Part shown: piece after piece, positions 16,965-25,514 of the stretch
Position numbering within the stretch: position 1 is the first letter of the stretch
Layout of the letters: every line of letters begins with the position of its first letter
Source of the DNA: JAIRTY01 sp050257395
Lineage (GTDB): Bacteria; Actinomycetota; Actinomycetes; Streptosporangiales; Streptosporangiaceae
NCBI GenBank assembly: GCA_050257395.1
Contig: JBLMWU010000186.1
Location: forward strand, 1 to 63,261
DNA: 63,261 nucleotides
Direction: 5' to 3'
Translations under genes and position numbers: made by a program
The notes under the pieces: generated by a model
Seen by the model: the letters and a program-made list of their open reading frames with translations, nothing else
The model's database searches: none
Told to the model about the DNA's origin: nothing

Positions 16965-18274
16965 AGGGGCACCGCCACGTCGCCGTGCCAGACGGTCAGC
17001 GGGGTCAGCCCGGCCGGGCTCCACTCGCCGGCGACCGTGACCGGGGCGCCGCCCGACACCGCCAGCAGCCGCCACCGCGAGTCCCGGCCGAGCAGCGGCA
17101 GCGCCACCCCGGCGCGGTCGGCCAGCTGCCACCGGTCCCCGGCCGGGACCGGGGTGCCCGCCAGCACCACCGGCCATTCGGTCAGCCACGGGTCCTGCTC
17201 CAGCGCCGCTGCCCAGCCGGCCAGCAGGCCGGCGGCGTCGCCGGGGTCCTCCGGCGCGCCAGCCCCGGCCGGGCGGCCGCGGCGCTCCCCGGTGACCGCG
17301 CGCAGCAGCGGCTGTCCCGGGTAGTAGTGCAGGTCGGCGTGCAGATCGGTGCCGGGGGCGAGGAACGCGTCGAGACCGGCGCCGAAGTTCCCGGCCGGCG
17401 CGAACGACAGCAGCAGCGCGAACCGCCCGGTGTCCCGGCCGCGCAGCCAGGTCCGGCGGGCGGGGATGCTGCCGTCCAGCACGTCCCGGACGCCGAGCAC
17501 CTGCCAGCGGTCGGTCACCGCGGGCAGCGCGAGGACGTCGCCGCGGCTGGTGGTGTACCCGACCCGGGACCGGACCACCGCCCCGAGCGGGGCCGGCAGG
17601 TCCGGCAGCTGGCCGTGCGCGCGGGCCAGCAGGTGCAGCTGCGCGTACCCGGCGAGCAGGCGCCCGGGCCATCCGTCCCCGGAGGCCGGGATGACCGACA
17701 GCTTGCGCAGCACCTCGGCCACCCCGGGCGCCTGCGCGTCCACCATCCGGGCGGCGATGCCGTCCGCATGCCGGCCGCCGCCGGCGGCCGCGCCGGACAG
17801 CCCGGCCCGGACCTGGTCGCGCAGCCAGGTCTGCAGCTCCGCGAGCCCGGCGGCGACCCGGCCCGCCCGCTGCCCGGCGCGCCGGGCAGCCGCCGCGCTG
17901 TCCGCCACCGCCCTGGGTTTCGCCGTCTTGACGGCGCGCGCTGCCCGGCTGTCCTGCCACGCCTGGGCGAAGTCCGCCGCTGCTGGCTCGTCGGGCACCG
18001 AGCCGCGGGCCCAGTTCAGCAGCAGCGCGAGCGCGTGCTTGCAGGGGAACTTGCGGGACGGGCAGGTGCACTTGTACGCGGGGCCGGTGATGTCCACGAC
18101 GGTCTGGTACGGCTGTTTCCCCGACCCGGCGCACAGGCCCCACACCAGGTCGGCGGTGGCGCCAGCGCCGTTCCAGGAGGACGGCCCGAGGCCGGCGGCG
18201 GCCCGCTGCGAGGAGGTGTCGGGAGCGAGCGCCAGGACGCTGTCGGCACTCCATCTCGGTGGCACGGCTCGCAC
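16961..18274 (-). CDS. SWIM zinc-finger protein heading the MoxR/VWA cluster
   Basis: 437 residues from a GTG at 18274 (VRAVPPRWSADSVL). A second GTG three codons later is possible and neither has a clear ribosome site, so the message may be leaderless. The SWIM ligands are C69xC71 and C78xH80 in KCTCPSRKFPCKH. The remainder (about 90-437) has no recognised domain. SWIM proteins bind DNA or protein; here it may supply target recognition for the ATPase machinery. Its stop overlaps the next gene. It lies 127 bp downstream of the anti-sigma-like gene on the same strand and may be read from the sigma-factor promoter. Confidence 0.87.
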   Translation of the reverse strand: MRAVPPRWSADSVLALAPDTSSQRAAAGLGPSSWNGAGATADLVWGLCAGSGKQPYQTVVDITGPAYKCTCPSRKFPCKHALALLLNWARGSVPDEPAAADFAQAWQDSRAARAVKTAKPRAVADSAAAARRAGQRAGRVAAGLAELQTWLRDQVRAGLSGAAAGGGRHADGIAARMVDAQAPGVAEVLRKLSVIPASGDGWPGRLLAGYAQLHLLARAHGQLPDLPAPLGAVVRSRVGYTTSRGDVLALPAVTDRWQVLGVRDVLDGSIPARRTWLRGRDTGRFALLLSFAPAGNFGAGLDAFLAPGTDLHADLHYYPGQPLLRAVTGERRGRPAGAGAPEDPGDAAGLLAGWAAALEQDPWLTEWPVVLAGTPVPAGDRWQLADRAGVALPLLGRDSRWRLLAVSGGAPVTVAGEWSPAGLTPLTVWHGDVAVPL

Positions 18275-18401
18275 GCTAACCGGGCCCTGCGACAAAACCG
18301 GCACCGCTGGCGTGGCGCCTGGCCGGCCCGGTTCTGGCGGCGGTTCGCGGCCGCTCTGCCAGCGGCTGGCGGCCGCCTTCAGCGGCGGCTGGCGGCTGCT
18401 G

Positions 18402-19304
18402 TTACCGGCGGCTGGCGGCCGCGGGCTGGCAGGAGGCGGGGCCGCCGGGACTGACGGCGGGCGGGCTGGACGGCCCGGAACCGCTGGACGGGGTGGGACT
18501 GCCGCTCGGGCTGGCGGACGGGGTGGGACTGCCGCTCGGGCTGGCGGACGGGCTGGGACTGACGGACGGCGCCAGGCTGGCGGTCTCGCTCGGGCTGGCA
18601 CTGGCGTCCGGGCCGGCGATGCCGCTGGCGCCGGGGCTGGCGGAGCCGCCCGCGGCCGCCGGGCTGCCGGAGCCCGGCCCGGCGCTGGCGGTCCCGCCCG
18701 GGTTCGGGCTCGCCGCGGGCGCCGGTGCCGGGGTCGCGCAGGCGGTCGAGGTCGCGGCCGGCTGCCCGCTGGCCGGCTGGGACGTGCCAGCGGTGCCGCC
18801 GCTGCCGCTGCTGGCGGGTGCAGCCCCGCCCCGCGTACTCAGCGACGGTCCGGCCGGGCCGGCGGAGGGGCTGCTGCCGCCGATGGCGGTGATGAGGGCG
18901 CGGGCCTGCGCCAGCGCCTGCCCTGGCAGCGGCGTCATCAGGGAGGCGGCCACGGCCACGATGACCGCGGCAGCCGCCACGGCGGCGGCCGGGTGCAGCC
19001 GCGCCAGCTGACGCCAGCGGTCCGGGCCGCCGCTCGCCGCCGCCCGGGCGCGGTCGCGGACGGCGGCGGGTGCTGCCCGCAGCCACGCCCACGCCGACTC
19101 CGCCGCGCCGCGGGCCCGCCAGGCCGCCCAGTCATAAGCGGACAGCAGCCAGGCGACCGGGGCCGGGCGCGGCGCGCCCAGGCGGCCGCGGATCCGCTCC
19201 AGCCCGTCGCCGGCCGGTTCCACCCGCTCCGCCGCCTCGTGCAGCGCGCGCCGGAGCAGCTCCTCGAAGCCCGGGTCGTGGAAGCCCGGGCCATGCTCGG
19301 TCAT
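18402..19304 (-). CDS. Anti-sigma-like single-pass membrane protein with Ser/Pro-rich outer tail
   Basis: 300 residues from an ATG at 19304, 10 bp after the sigma-factor stop. The N-terminal 100 residues are cytosolic and helical, including FEELLRRALHEAAERVEP, which resembles the N-terminus of proteins encoded next to SigE-family sigma factors. One transmembrane helix (104-123) is followed by about 175 residues rich in Ser, Pro, Ala and Gly, including tandem SPTPSASPSG repeats, a probable glycosylated surface stalk. The immediate pairing with a sigma gene makes sigma sequestration the best guess, but no zinc-binding HxxxCxxC motif is present. Confidence 0.8.
   Translation of the reverse strand: MTEHGPGFHDPGFEELLRRALHEAAERVEPAGDGLERIRGRLGAPRPAPVAWLLSAYDWAAWRARGAAESAWAWLRAAPAAVRDRARAAASGGPDRWRQLARLHPAAAVAAAAVIVAVAASLMTPLPGQALAQARALITAIGGSSPSAGPAGPSLSTRGGAAPASSGSGGTAGTSQPASGQPAATSTACATPAPAPAASPNPGGTASAGPGSGSPAAAGGSASPGASGIAGPDASASPSETASLAPSVSPSPSASPSGSPTPSASPSGSPTPSSGSGPSSPPAVSPGGPASCQPAAASRR
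18486..18565. repeat. 30-bp tandem repeat coding the Ser/Pro stalk
   Basis: Two perfect 30-bp units (18486-18515 and 18516-18545) and a partial third lie inside the anti-sigma-like gene. The unit length keeps the frame (10 codons), so copy-number change would lengthen or shorten the outer tail. Confidence 0.85.
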
Positions 19305-19314
19305 GATCCGGCCC

Positions 19315-19821
19315 TCATGCCCTGTCCCCCAGGACATCGCGGAGGGCCGCCATGCCGAGGCCGGTGTGCCGCCTGACCGCGCCCCGGCTGACCCCCATCG
19401 CCGCCGCGGTCTGCACTTCGGAGAGCTCCGCGTAGTGCCGCAGCACCAGCGCCTCGCGCTGCCGTTGCGGCAGGGTGTGCAGCGCGGTCATCACCTCAGA
19501 GCCCCCAAGCGCCGTCATGGTGTCCTGCTCCGGGGCTGGCATGCCCGGTGGCGGCCACAGCCCGGGCCGTCCGGCCGGGACGCGGTGCCGCAGCACGGAA
19601 CGGGACCGGTTGACCACAGTCTGCCGCAGATACGCCGATGCTTTGCCGGTGTCGGCAAGACGGCGCCGGCTCAGGTGCAGGGCGACGAAGGAATCCTGGA
19701 CCACTTCTTCCGCGGTCGTCACATCGGCCACGAGCAGCATCGCGAGCCGCACCAGTGCTCGGTATTGCTCCGCGTAGAGCTCACTCGGCACGTGCAGCCC
19801 CCAGCCTGACCGGTCAGCCAC
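19315..19821 (-). CDS. SigE-family ECF-type RNA polymerase sigma factor
   Basis: 168 residues from a GTG at 19821. The sigma-2 region includes YRALVRLAMLL and EEVVQDSFVAL. The sigma-4 region includes TLPQRQREALVLRHYAELS and the helix-turn-helix AAAMGVSRGAVRRHTGLGMAAL. Length and layout fit the SigE-family group common in actinomycetes. The following membrane protein (10-bp gap) is the likely regulator. The sigma factor may also direct the downstream MoxR/VWA cluster. Confidence 0.93.
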   Translation of the reverse strand: MADRSGWGLHVPSELYAEQYRALVRLAMLLVADVTTAEEVVQDSFVALHLSRRRLADTGKASAYLRQTVVNRSRSVLRHRVPAGRPGLWPPPGMPAPEQDTMTALGGSEVMTALHTLPQRQREALVLRHYAELSEVQTAAAMGVSRGAVRRHTGLGMAALRDVLGDRA

Positions 19822-19884
19822 TCACCCATCTTCAGGGTGATGGCAACCGGGCTGCACGTCCAGCCGATCGGGCGATGACGCGGG

Positions 19885-20001
19885 TCAGTAGCAGGTGCAG
19901 CGCTGGTCGGCGGGCACCCCGGCCAGCGCCTGGTCCACGTGCTGGCCGCAGCCGGTCCAGGTGATCTTCTTGCAGCGGTTGCAGACAGCCGGGCTGCACA
20001 T
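19885..20001 (-). CDS. 38-residue Cys-rich (zinc-ribbon-like) protein
   Basis: A small gene runs from an ATG at 20001, with GAGGAG nine bases upstream, to TGA at 19885. It reads MCSPAVCNRCKKITWTGCG, then QHVDQALAGVPADQRCTCY. The six cysteines, the CxxC pair, the TWxGCGxH stretch and the VPxxQRCxC ending match a small protein I recognise as widespread in actinobacteria and annotated as hypothetical. Zinc binding by CxxC...CxC is likely. It lies 59 bp downstream of mddA on the same strand. Confidence 0.75.
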   Translation of the reverse strand: MCSPAVCNRCKKITWTGCGQHVDQALAGVPADQRCTCY

Positions 20002-20060
20002 CAGGCGGTACTCCTCGGTGATCGGGAACGGGCAGACCCAGAGGATACCCCCATGGGTAT

Positions 20061-20834
20061 CTATCTGTCACCTCGCACGGCGCTGCCGGCCCGCACGGCG
20101 CCGTCCCGCCGCCGCGGCAGCGGCACCAGGGCCGGCACCCGGCGGGCGTAGTCGCGGTAGCGGTCGCCGAACTCCCGGCGCAGCTCCCGTTCCTCGAACC
20201 GGACGCCCACCGCGATGTAGGCGGTGCCGGCCGCGGCGAACAGCAGGTGCCCGGCTGTCATCCGCGGCGTCGCCCAGAAGGCGACCAGCAGGCCGGACAT
20301 CATCGGGTGGCGCACCCACGTGTACAGCCAGCGCTCGGTGAACACCGGCGGCCCGGCCGGCCGGCGGCCGTACCCGGCCTGCCGCAGCCCGAGGAAGTCC
20401 AGGTGGTCGACCATGAACGTGACGGCCACCGTGATTACCCAGCCCGCCCCGTAGCCCGCCCAGGCCAGCGCGGCCCACCCGCCCCGCAGCTGCCAGACCG
20501 GCGCGGGCAGCGGCTGCCACTGCCAGCACAGCAGGAGCAGCGCCAGGCTGGCGGCCAGCACGAACGTGCTCCGCTCGGCAGCCGGCGGCAGCAGCCGGGC
20601 CAGCCGCCGCTTGAACCCGCGCCGGGCCATCACCGTGTGCTGCCCGGCGAACAGCAGCAGCAGCCCGGCGTCGGCGGCCAGCGCCGGCCCGGCCGGCGGG
20701 CGGTGACCGCCGTCGATGGTCACCGGGACGGCGGCATCGGCGAGGAAGCCGGCCGTCCACAGCGCGGCGGCCAGGAACGCGGCGTAGGCGAGGGCGGCGT
20801 ACACGGCGGCCAGCCGCCGGGCGAGAGTGCTCAT
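20061..20834 (-). CDS. mddA: Methanethiol S-methyltransferase (MddA), NnrU-like membrane enzyme
   Basis: 257 residues from an ATG at 20834 (MSTLARRLAAVYAALAY); a longer frame to 20897 overlaps the upstream gene and is less likely. Five to six membrane helices are visible. Sequence blocks QHTVMARRGFKRR, AERSTFVLAASLALLLL, VRHPMMSGLL and AFWATPRMTAGHLLFA match the MddA group within the isoprenylcysteine methyltransferase/NnrU superfamily, including the C-terminal RHP...EERELRREFG SAM-binding part. MddA methylates methanethiol to dimethyl sulfide using SAM. It lies 49 bp after the hydrolase-LuxR gene and probably forms an operon with it. Confidence 0.82.
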   Translation of the reverse strand: MSTLARRLAAVYAALAYAAFLAAALWTAGFLADAAVPVTIDGGHRPPAGPALAADAGLLLLFAGQHTVMARRGFKRRLARLLPPAAERSTFVLAASLALLLLCWQWQPLPAPVWQLRGGWAALAWAGYGAGWVITVAVTFMVDHLDFLGLRQAGYGRRPAGPPVFTERWLYTWVRHPMMSGLLVAFWATPRMTAGHLLFAAAGTAYIAVGVRFEERELRREFGDRYRDYARRVPALVPLPRRRDGAVRAGSAVRGDR

Positions 20835-20883
20835 GGATCCGATCCTGGCTGCGGCGGCGGCTGGTTTCAGCGGGGAAAATACC

Positions 20884-21906
20884 TCACTTTGCGCCACCGG
20901 CCGCCACGAACCAGGCCGCGATCTGCGCCCGGGACCGGAAGCCCAGCCGGTCCCGGATCCGCTCCACGTGCGACTCGGCCGAGCGCTCGCTGATGCCGAG
21001 CCTCGCCGCGATCTCCCGGTTCGGCAGGCCGTCCGCGACCAGCGCCGCCACCTCGCGCTGGCGCGGGGTCAGGGACGGCGCTGCGGGCCGCCGCAGCGCC
21101 GGCAGCCCGAGGAACCGGCGGATCACCCGCACCAGCGCGTCCACGTCGCCGACCGACGGCAGGTGGCTGCGGCCGGGCAGCACCTCCAGCACCGCCCCGG
21201 GGATGCCGCTGGCCAGGGCCCGGCCCTGGGCCAGCGGCGCGGCCCGGTCCCGGTCCCGGTGCACCACCAGGGCCGGCGCCGTGATCCGCGGCAGCAGGCC
21301 GGTGATGTCCAGCGAGTGGCTGAAATCGAGGAGGGCGCAGGCCAGCTCCGGGCTGGCGGCCGCGCGCTGGTAGCGGGTGAACGCCGCCCGCGTCCCCGCG
21401 TCCGCGTCGGGCGCGAAGATGTCGGCCAGCACGTCGGAGCCGAGCCCCCAGTGCTCGGCCACCAGCCCCAGCAGGTGCGCGCGCACCTCCGGGCTGGCGA
21501 CCTCCCCGCCGCGCGCCCAGCCGCCGTAGAGCACCAGCCGGGACACGGTGGCGGGGTGTTCCGCCGCCCACCTCGCCGCGACCGTGGCGCCCATGGACAC
21601 GCCCAGCAGGTCGAACCTGCCCGCACCCGCCGCGCCGGTCACCGCGGCCAGCGCCGCCAGCTGCTGCTCCGCGGACGGTGGGCCGGCGGCCGGGCCGGAC
21701 AGTCCGCAGCCGGGCAGGTCGTAGCGCAGCAGCGTGCGGCCCCGGGCCAGCGCCTCGTAGAAGGCGCGCTCCGGCGGCATGGCCCAGCTCAGCTCCAGGT
21801 GGGTCAGCCAGCCGGGCACGTAGACCAGGAACGGGCCGTGCCCGCACAGCGCATAGGCGACCTCGGTGCCATCCGGCAGCCTCACCGCCGCCAGGCGCTG
21901 CTCCAC
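20884..21906 (-). CDS. Alpha/beta-hydrolase fused to a LuxR-type DNA-binding domain
   Basis: 340 residues from a GTG at 21906. Residues 1-265 are an alpha/beta hydrolase: PGWLTHLELS oxyanion region, nucleophile elbow GVSMGA (Ser104), an Asp in VVHRDRD and the final His in GRSHLPS, so the triad looks intact. Residues about 278-335 are a LuxR helix-turn-helix (LTPRQREVAALVADGLPNREIAARLGIS pattern). Such fusions are taken to be ligand-sensing regulators in which the hydrolase domain binds or cleaves a small ester or lactone. Its position directly before mddA suggests it controls that gene. Confidence 0.88.
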   Translation of the reverse strand: MEQRLAAVRLPDGTEVAYALCGHGPFLVYVPGWLTHLELSWAMPPERAFYEALARGRTLLRYDLPGCGLSGPAAGPPSAEQQLAALAAVTGAAGAGRFDLLGVSMGATVAARWAAEHPATVSRLVLYGGWARGGEVASPEVRAHLLGLVAEHWGLGSDVLADIFAPDADAGTRAAFTRYQRAAASPELACALLDFSHSLDITGLLPRITAPALVVHRDRDRAAPLAQGRALASGIPGAVLEVLPGRSHLPSVGDVDALVRVIRRFLGLPALRRPAAPSLTPRQREVAALVADGLPNREIAARLGISERSAESHVERIRDRLGFRSRAQIAAWFVAAGGAK

Positions 21907-21985
21907 CCGCCCATTGTGCCCGCGCCCCGGGATGCTGGCTGACCGGATCACCGCGGGCCCGGGATTCCGGTCAGCCCGGCATCGG

Positions 21986-23950
21986 TTAACTGCCGTGGTA
22001 GTGCGCCAGGGCGGCCACGTACGCCGCGCCGGCCGGGCTGCCCAGCCCGGTCTGGCCGTCGTAGCCGGGGGCCGCCTGCAGCGACGTGTCGGCCTGCAGC
22101 GTGTCGAGATAGGTGGTGCCGCCCTGGGACACGGCGAGCGCGACCGGCACCGGGGCCTGGACGATGTCGTGGAAGATCCCGCTGCCGCGCAGCCGGTACA
22201 GCAGCGGGTTGAGGAATCCCTGCGGGCCGCCAGCCGCCTGCTGGGCGAGCGCTTCCAGGCCCGCGAAGAGCGGGGAGGACACGCTGGTGCCCCCGCGGCC
22301 GCCCTCGATGTAGGTGCCGTTGACGGTGACACCGACCAGCACGGGGGTTTCCAGGTCGGCGACGGCCGCCACGTCCGGCACGAACCGGCGCGGGCTGCTC
22401 GTGCCCGCCAGCGACGGCGGCACCACGCCCGCCTGGTAGGCCGGCTGCGGGTACGCCAGCGCCGGGCCGCCGCCTGAGCCCCCGGCGAACTGGCCCGGCA
22501 GCGGCAGCGCCTAGGAGTCGGTGCCGTTGCTGCTGGTGACCGGGTCGAGGGTCGTGCCCCAGCCCAGCTCCGCCTCCCGCTGGCCGGCCGGGCCCGCGAA
22601 CAGGCTGGTGCCGCCGACGGCGGTCACCAGCGGCTCGCCCGCTGGCCAGCCCGCCTGCGCTGGCACGCCCGCGGGGCTGAGATCACCGAAGTCGCCGCTG
22701 GCGAAGAAGAAGGTCATGCCCTCGGCCGCCGCCTGGACGAAGTCCTGGTCCGCGGCGCTGACGGCGGCGGCTGGCACGGACGGGTAGAACAGCGTGTAGG
22801 AGTTGGTGACGATGTCGGCCAGGTGGTTGTCCACGGTCTCGTTGATGGCGGCCACGATGTCCTGCGGCTGGCAGTCGGTGGCCGCCACGTACACGAGGCT
22901 CGCGCCGGGCGCCGTGTTGTGCACCGACTCCAGGTCGCCGACCGACTCGTCCTGGACCGCCTGGGCCGACGGGCAGCCGGAGTCCGGGCCGAAGTTGAAG
23001 CTGGGCGGCAGCACCTGGGTGAACTGCCCGGGCGCGAGCTGCGGCAGGTTGTGGTTCGCCGCGAACTGGTTGATGTCACTGGCCGCGGTCGGGCTGGGCC
23101 AGAAGAGCAGCGCGGCGACCTCGACCCCGCGGCCGGTGATGCCGTGGCTGAGCAGCCCGGCCGTGCCGTAGGCGGCGTGCACCTGGTCCGGCGTGTACCC
23201 GCAGCCCTGGGTGGGGAACACCGTCTGCCCGTAGGCCGGCGGCAGCACCGCCGTGTGCTGGGGGAAGTACTGCGAGCAGGTGACTGTGGAGGCTGAGCCG
23301 GCCCCGGGGGAGCCGGGTGCGGCGGTGCCGGGCACGACCCGCCTGGACCCGATGGGCGGGCCGGTCTGTGCCGGGACCACGGTGGTATCCAGGCCGGTCA
23401 CGCCGGCGACCAGCGGCGCGATGCTGGCCGGCAGGGACGCCGGCCCGGACGGTGCGAGCACGGTGGCGCTGCCATGCCGGTAGCGCTGCAGGGTGGTGTG
23501 GAAGGCGCGGTCCAGGCTGGCGGCCGTGCCGGTGGCCGGCACGTACAGGCGGTTGGCCGGGACGGCGCCCACCCGCAGGCCGGCCGCCCTGAGGTAGCCG
23601 CTGACCGCTGCGGCGCTGGCGGCGGCGGGCGCGAACCGGCTCCGGTACTGCGCGGGGGACAGGAAGTGCCCGTACAGCGGGCTGCCCGGATCGGACACGG
23701 CGGCGGCGAGCCGCGCCGCCGCGGCCGCGTGCGGCTGGGCCAGGTACACGCTCACCTGCTGCCGCCGGCCAGCGGGCGCCGCGCCCAGTGCGGTCGCGCG
23801 CGCCGCCCAGGCGGGCGCGGGCGTCACCGGCATCAGCGCGGGGCCGGGGGGCGGCGAGGCAGCGGCCGCGGGGCTCGCCGCGGCGAGGCCGAAGGCGGCT
23901 AAGACGGCTGCGATCGTGGTTAAGCGGCGGTATCCCCGCAGGAACGTCAT
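21986..23950 (-). pseudogene. Secreted sedolisin (S53) peptidase interrupted by one in-frame TAG
   Basis: From an ATG at 23950 the frame encodes a signal peptide (about 1-31), a pro-domain (to about 205) and an S53 catalytic domain. It has Glu335 and Asp339 (ExxxD in DESVGDLESVH) and oxyanion Asp420 in ASGDFGD. Codon 480 (22511-22513) is TAG. The same frame continues without a shift through GGSGGG, nucleophile Ser556 in GRGGTSVSSP and the calcium-site GYDGQTGLGSP to a proper stop at 21986. Everything except the stop is intact, so either the gene was inactivated very recently, a base was miscalled, or TAG is read through. The truncated 479-residue product would lack the nucleophile and calcium site. 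Functional homologues are acid-acting secreted endopeptidases. Confidence 0.85.
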
Positions 23951-24344
23951 GGTGGCAGCCCCCTCGGTGGCGCGTCCTGGCTGGCGCTGTTCCCGGCCGG
24001 CACTGCGCCCCGGCGGCCCTGTCCCCGGCCCGTGCTGTTTCCCCGGCCGGCTGTGCCTGGCTGGCTGTGGCGCGGGCCCCGCGGGCACCCGCCGTAGCCA
24101 TCCAGTTCCGGATGGTACTCCCGGGTGTGGGGGCAGTCGAGATGCCTGCGCCCCATATGAGCTGGTTCGGATGGCGGCGTACAGTGCGGATTGCGGAACC
24201 GGAGGCGGCAGGCCGCCCGCGGAATGCGCGCTCCCGGGCCGCCTATCCCAGGCGGCCAGGTCGCCCTGCCTGCGGGGTTCAAATTCCATGCAGGATTGTC
24301 TACGATCCTGTCAACGCTTTTGTGGAGAAGGAGAGGCGGTCCCC
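23951..24344. other. Divergent intergenic region between sedolisin and MetE-like genes
   Basis: No gene is convincing in these 394 bp. It holds an 8-bp perfect stem with a 5-base loop (GGCCGCCT at 24237-24244, AGGCGGCC at 24250-24257) and the palindrome at 24291-24310. I looked for a cobalamin or SAM riboswitch because the downstream genes are MetE-like and saw no B12 box or S-box core. Confidence 0.55.
24291..24310 (+). promoter_or_regulatory. GntR-like palindromic operator upstream of the MetE-like pair
   Basis: CAGGATTGTCTACGATCCTG has 6-bp arms (CAGGAT/ATCCTG), and its centre ATTGTCTACGAT resembles the sites bound by GntR/FadR-type repressors. It ends 34 bp before the MetE-like start, a position suited to repression. 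No GntR gene is in the window. Confidence 0.45.
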
Positions 24345-25514
24345 ATGCCGGAGACCCAGAGCACCCAGTCCAGCCCGGCCGGCACCGAGGCACCGGCACC
24401 GCGGCCGCCGTTCCGGGCCGACCACGTCGGCAGCCTGCTGCGCCCGGCCCACCTGCTGAAGGCCCGGGAGGACTTCGCGGCCGGCCGGATCGACGCTGAC
24501 GAGCTGCGCGGCATCGAAGACGAGGCGATCCGCGAGATCGTGCGCAAGCAGCAGGAGGTGGGCCTGCGCTCCGCCACGGACGGCGAGTTCCGCCGCGAGT
24601 CGTGGCACATGGACTTCATCTACCAGCTCGGCGGCATCAAGCAGGTGCAGGACGACACCATCCGGGTGGCGTTCCACAACGAGAAGAAGAAGTACGAGTG
24701 GGCGCCGCCGTCGGCACACGTGGTCGCGCCGCTGACGCTGGAGCACACGATCTTCGGGGACGCGTTCTCGTTCCTGAACTCCGTGGTCACCGGCGCCACC
24801 GCGAAGCTGACGATCCCCTCGCTGAGCATGGTGCACTACCGCGGCGGCCGGTCCGCGATCGACGCGTCGGTCTACCCCGACCTCGGCCAGTTCTGGGCCG
24901 ATCTGGCCGCCGCCTACGCCGAGGAGGTGCAGCGCCTCTACGCGCTGGGCTGCCGCTACCTCCAGTTCGACGACACCAGCCTGGCCTACGTCAACGACCC
25001 GGCCCAGCGCCAGCACATCGCCGAGATCGGCGGTGACCCCGAGCACCAGCACGAGCAGTACATCGCCAACATCAACCGCGCGCTCGCGGGCAAGCCCGCC
25101 GACATGGCGATCACCACCCACATGTGCCGGGGCAACAACCAGAGCATGTGGGCGGCCGAAGGCGGCTACGACTTCGTGGCCGACGCGCTGTTCAACAACC
25201 TCGGGGTGGACGGCTTCTTCTGCGAGTGGGACGACGAGCGGTCGGGCGGCTTCGAGCCGCTGCGGTACGTGCCCAAGGGCAAGCGGGTCGTGCTCGGCCT
25301 GGTCACCACCAAGCGCGGTGAGCTGGAGAGCAAGGACGACCTCAAGCGCCGGCTGCAGGAGGCGTCCCGGTACGTGGACATCGACCAGCTCTGCCTGTCC
25401 CCGCAGTGCGGGTTCTCCTCCACCAAGGAGGGCAACGACCTCAGCCAGGAGCAGCAGTGGGCCAAGCTCCGGCTGATCGTCGAGACCGCCGAGGAGGTCT
25501 GGGGCTCCGCATGA
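24345..25514 (+). CDS. Cobalamin-independent methionine synthase-like core protein, paralogue 1
   Basis: 389 residues from the ATG at 24345, after GAGAAGGAGAGG. It matches the C-terminal catalytic barrel of MetE and the short YxjG/YxjH-type proteins, without the MetE N-terminal half. Zinc ligands are visible as HxC in THMCRGNN, Glu in CEWDDERSGGF and Cys in SPQCGFSS, so a thiol-activating zinc site is intact. DHVGSLLRP at the N-terminus is typical. It may methylate homocysteine or cleave/transfer a methyl thiol group from another donor; the donor is unknown. It overlaps paralogue 2 by ATGA. Confidence 0.88.
   Translation: MPETQSTQSSPAGTEAPAPRPPFRADHVGSLLRPAHLLKAREDFAAGRIDADELRGIEDEAIREIVRKQQEVGLRSATDGEFRRESWHMDFIYQLGGIKQVQDDTIRVAFHNEKKKYEWAPPSAHVVAPLTLEHTIFGDAFSFLNSVVTGATAKLTIPSLSMVHYRGGRSAIDASVYPDLGQFWADLAAAYAEEVQRLYALGCRYLQFDDTSLAYVNDPAQRQHIAEIGGDPEHQHEQYIANINRALAGKPADMAITTHMCRGNNQSMWAAEGGYDFVADALFNNLGVDGFFCEWDDERSGGFEPLRYVPKGKRVVLGLVTTKRGELESKDDLKRRLQEASRYVDIDQLCLSPQCGFSSTKEGNDLSQEQQWAKLRLIVETAEEVWGSA

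Noticed and set aside
18402..19304. Zinc-binding anti-sigma factor (ZAS type)
   Set aside because: No HxxxCxxC motif is present in the cytosolic part, so only a general anti-sigma-like role can be proposed.
24100..24344. Possible cobalamin or SAM riboswitch before the MetE-like genes; a GGTTCAAATTCC also resembles a tRNA T-loop
   Set aside because: No B12 box or S-box core was found, and the T-loop lookalike lacks a 5-bp T-stem and any acceptor or anticodon arm.
23947..24399. 150-codon minus-strand open frame upstream of the sedolisin gene
   Set aside because: Low-complexity Gly/Arg/Pro translation that overlaps the start of the MetE-like gene; no ribosome site or domain.
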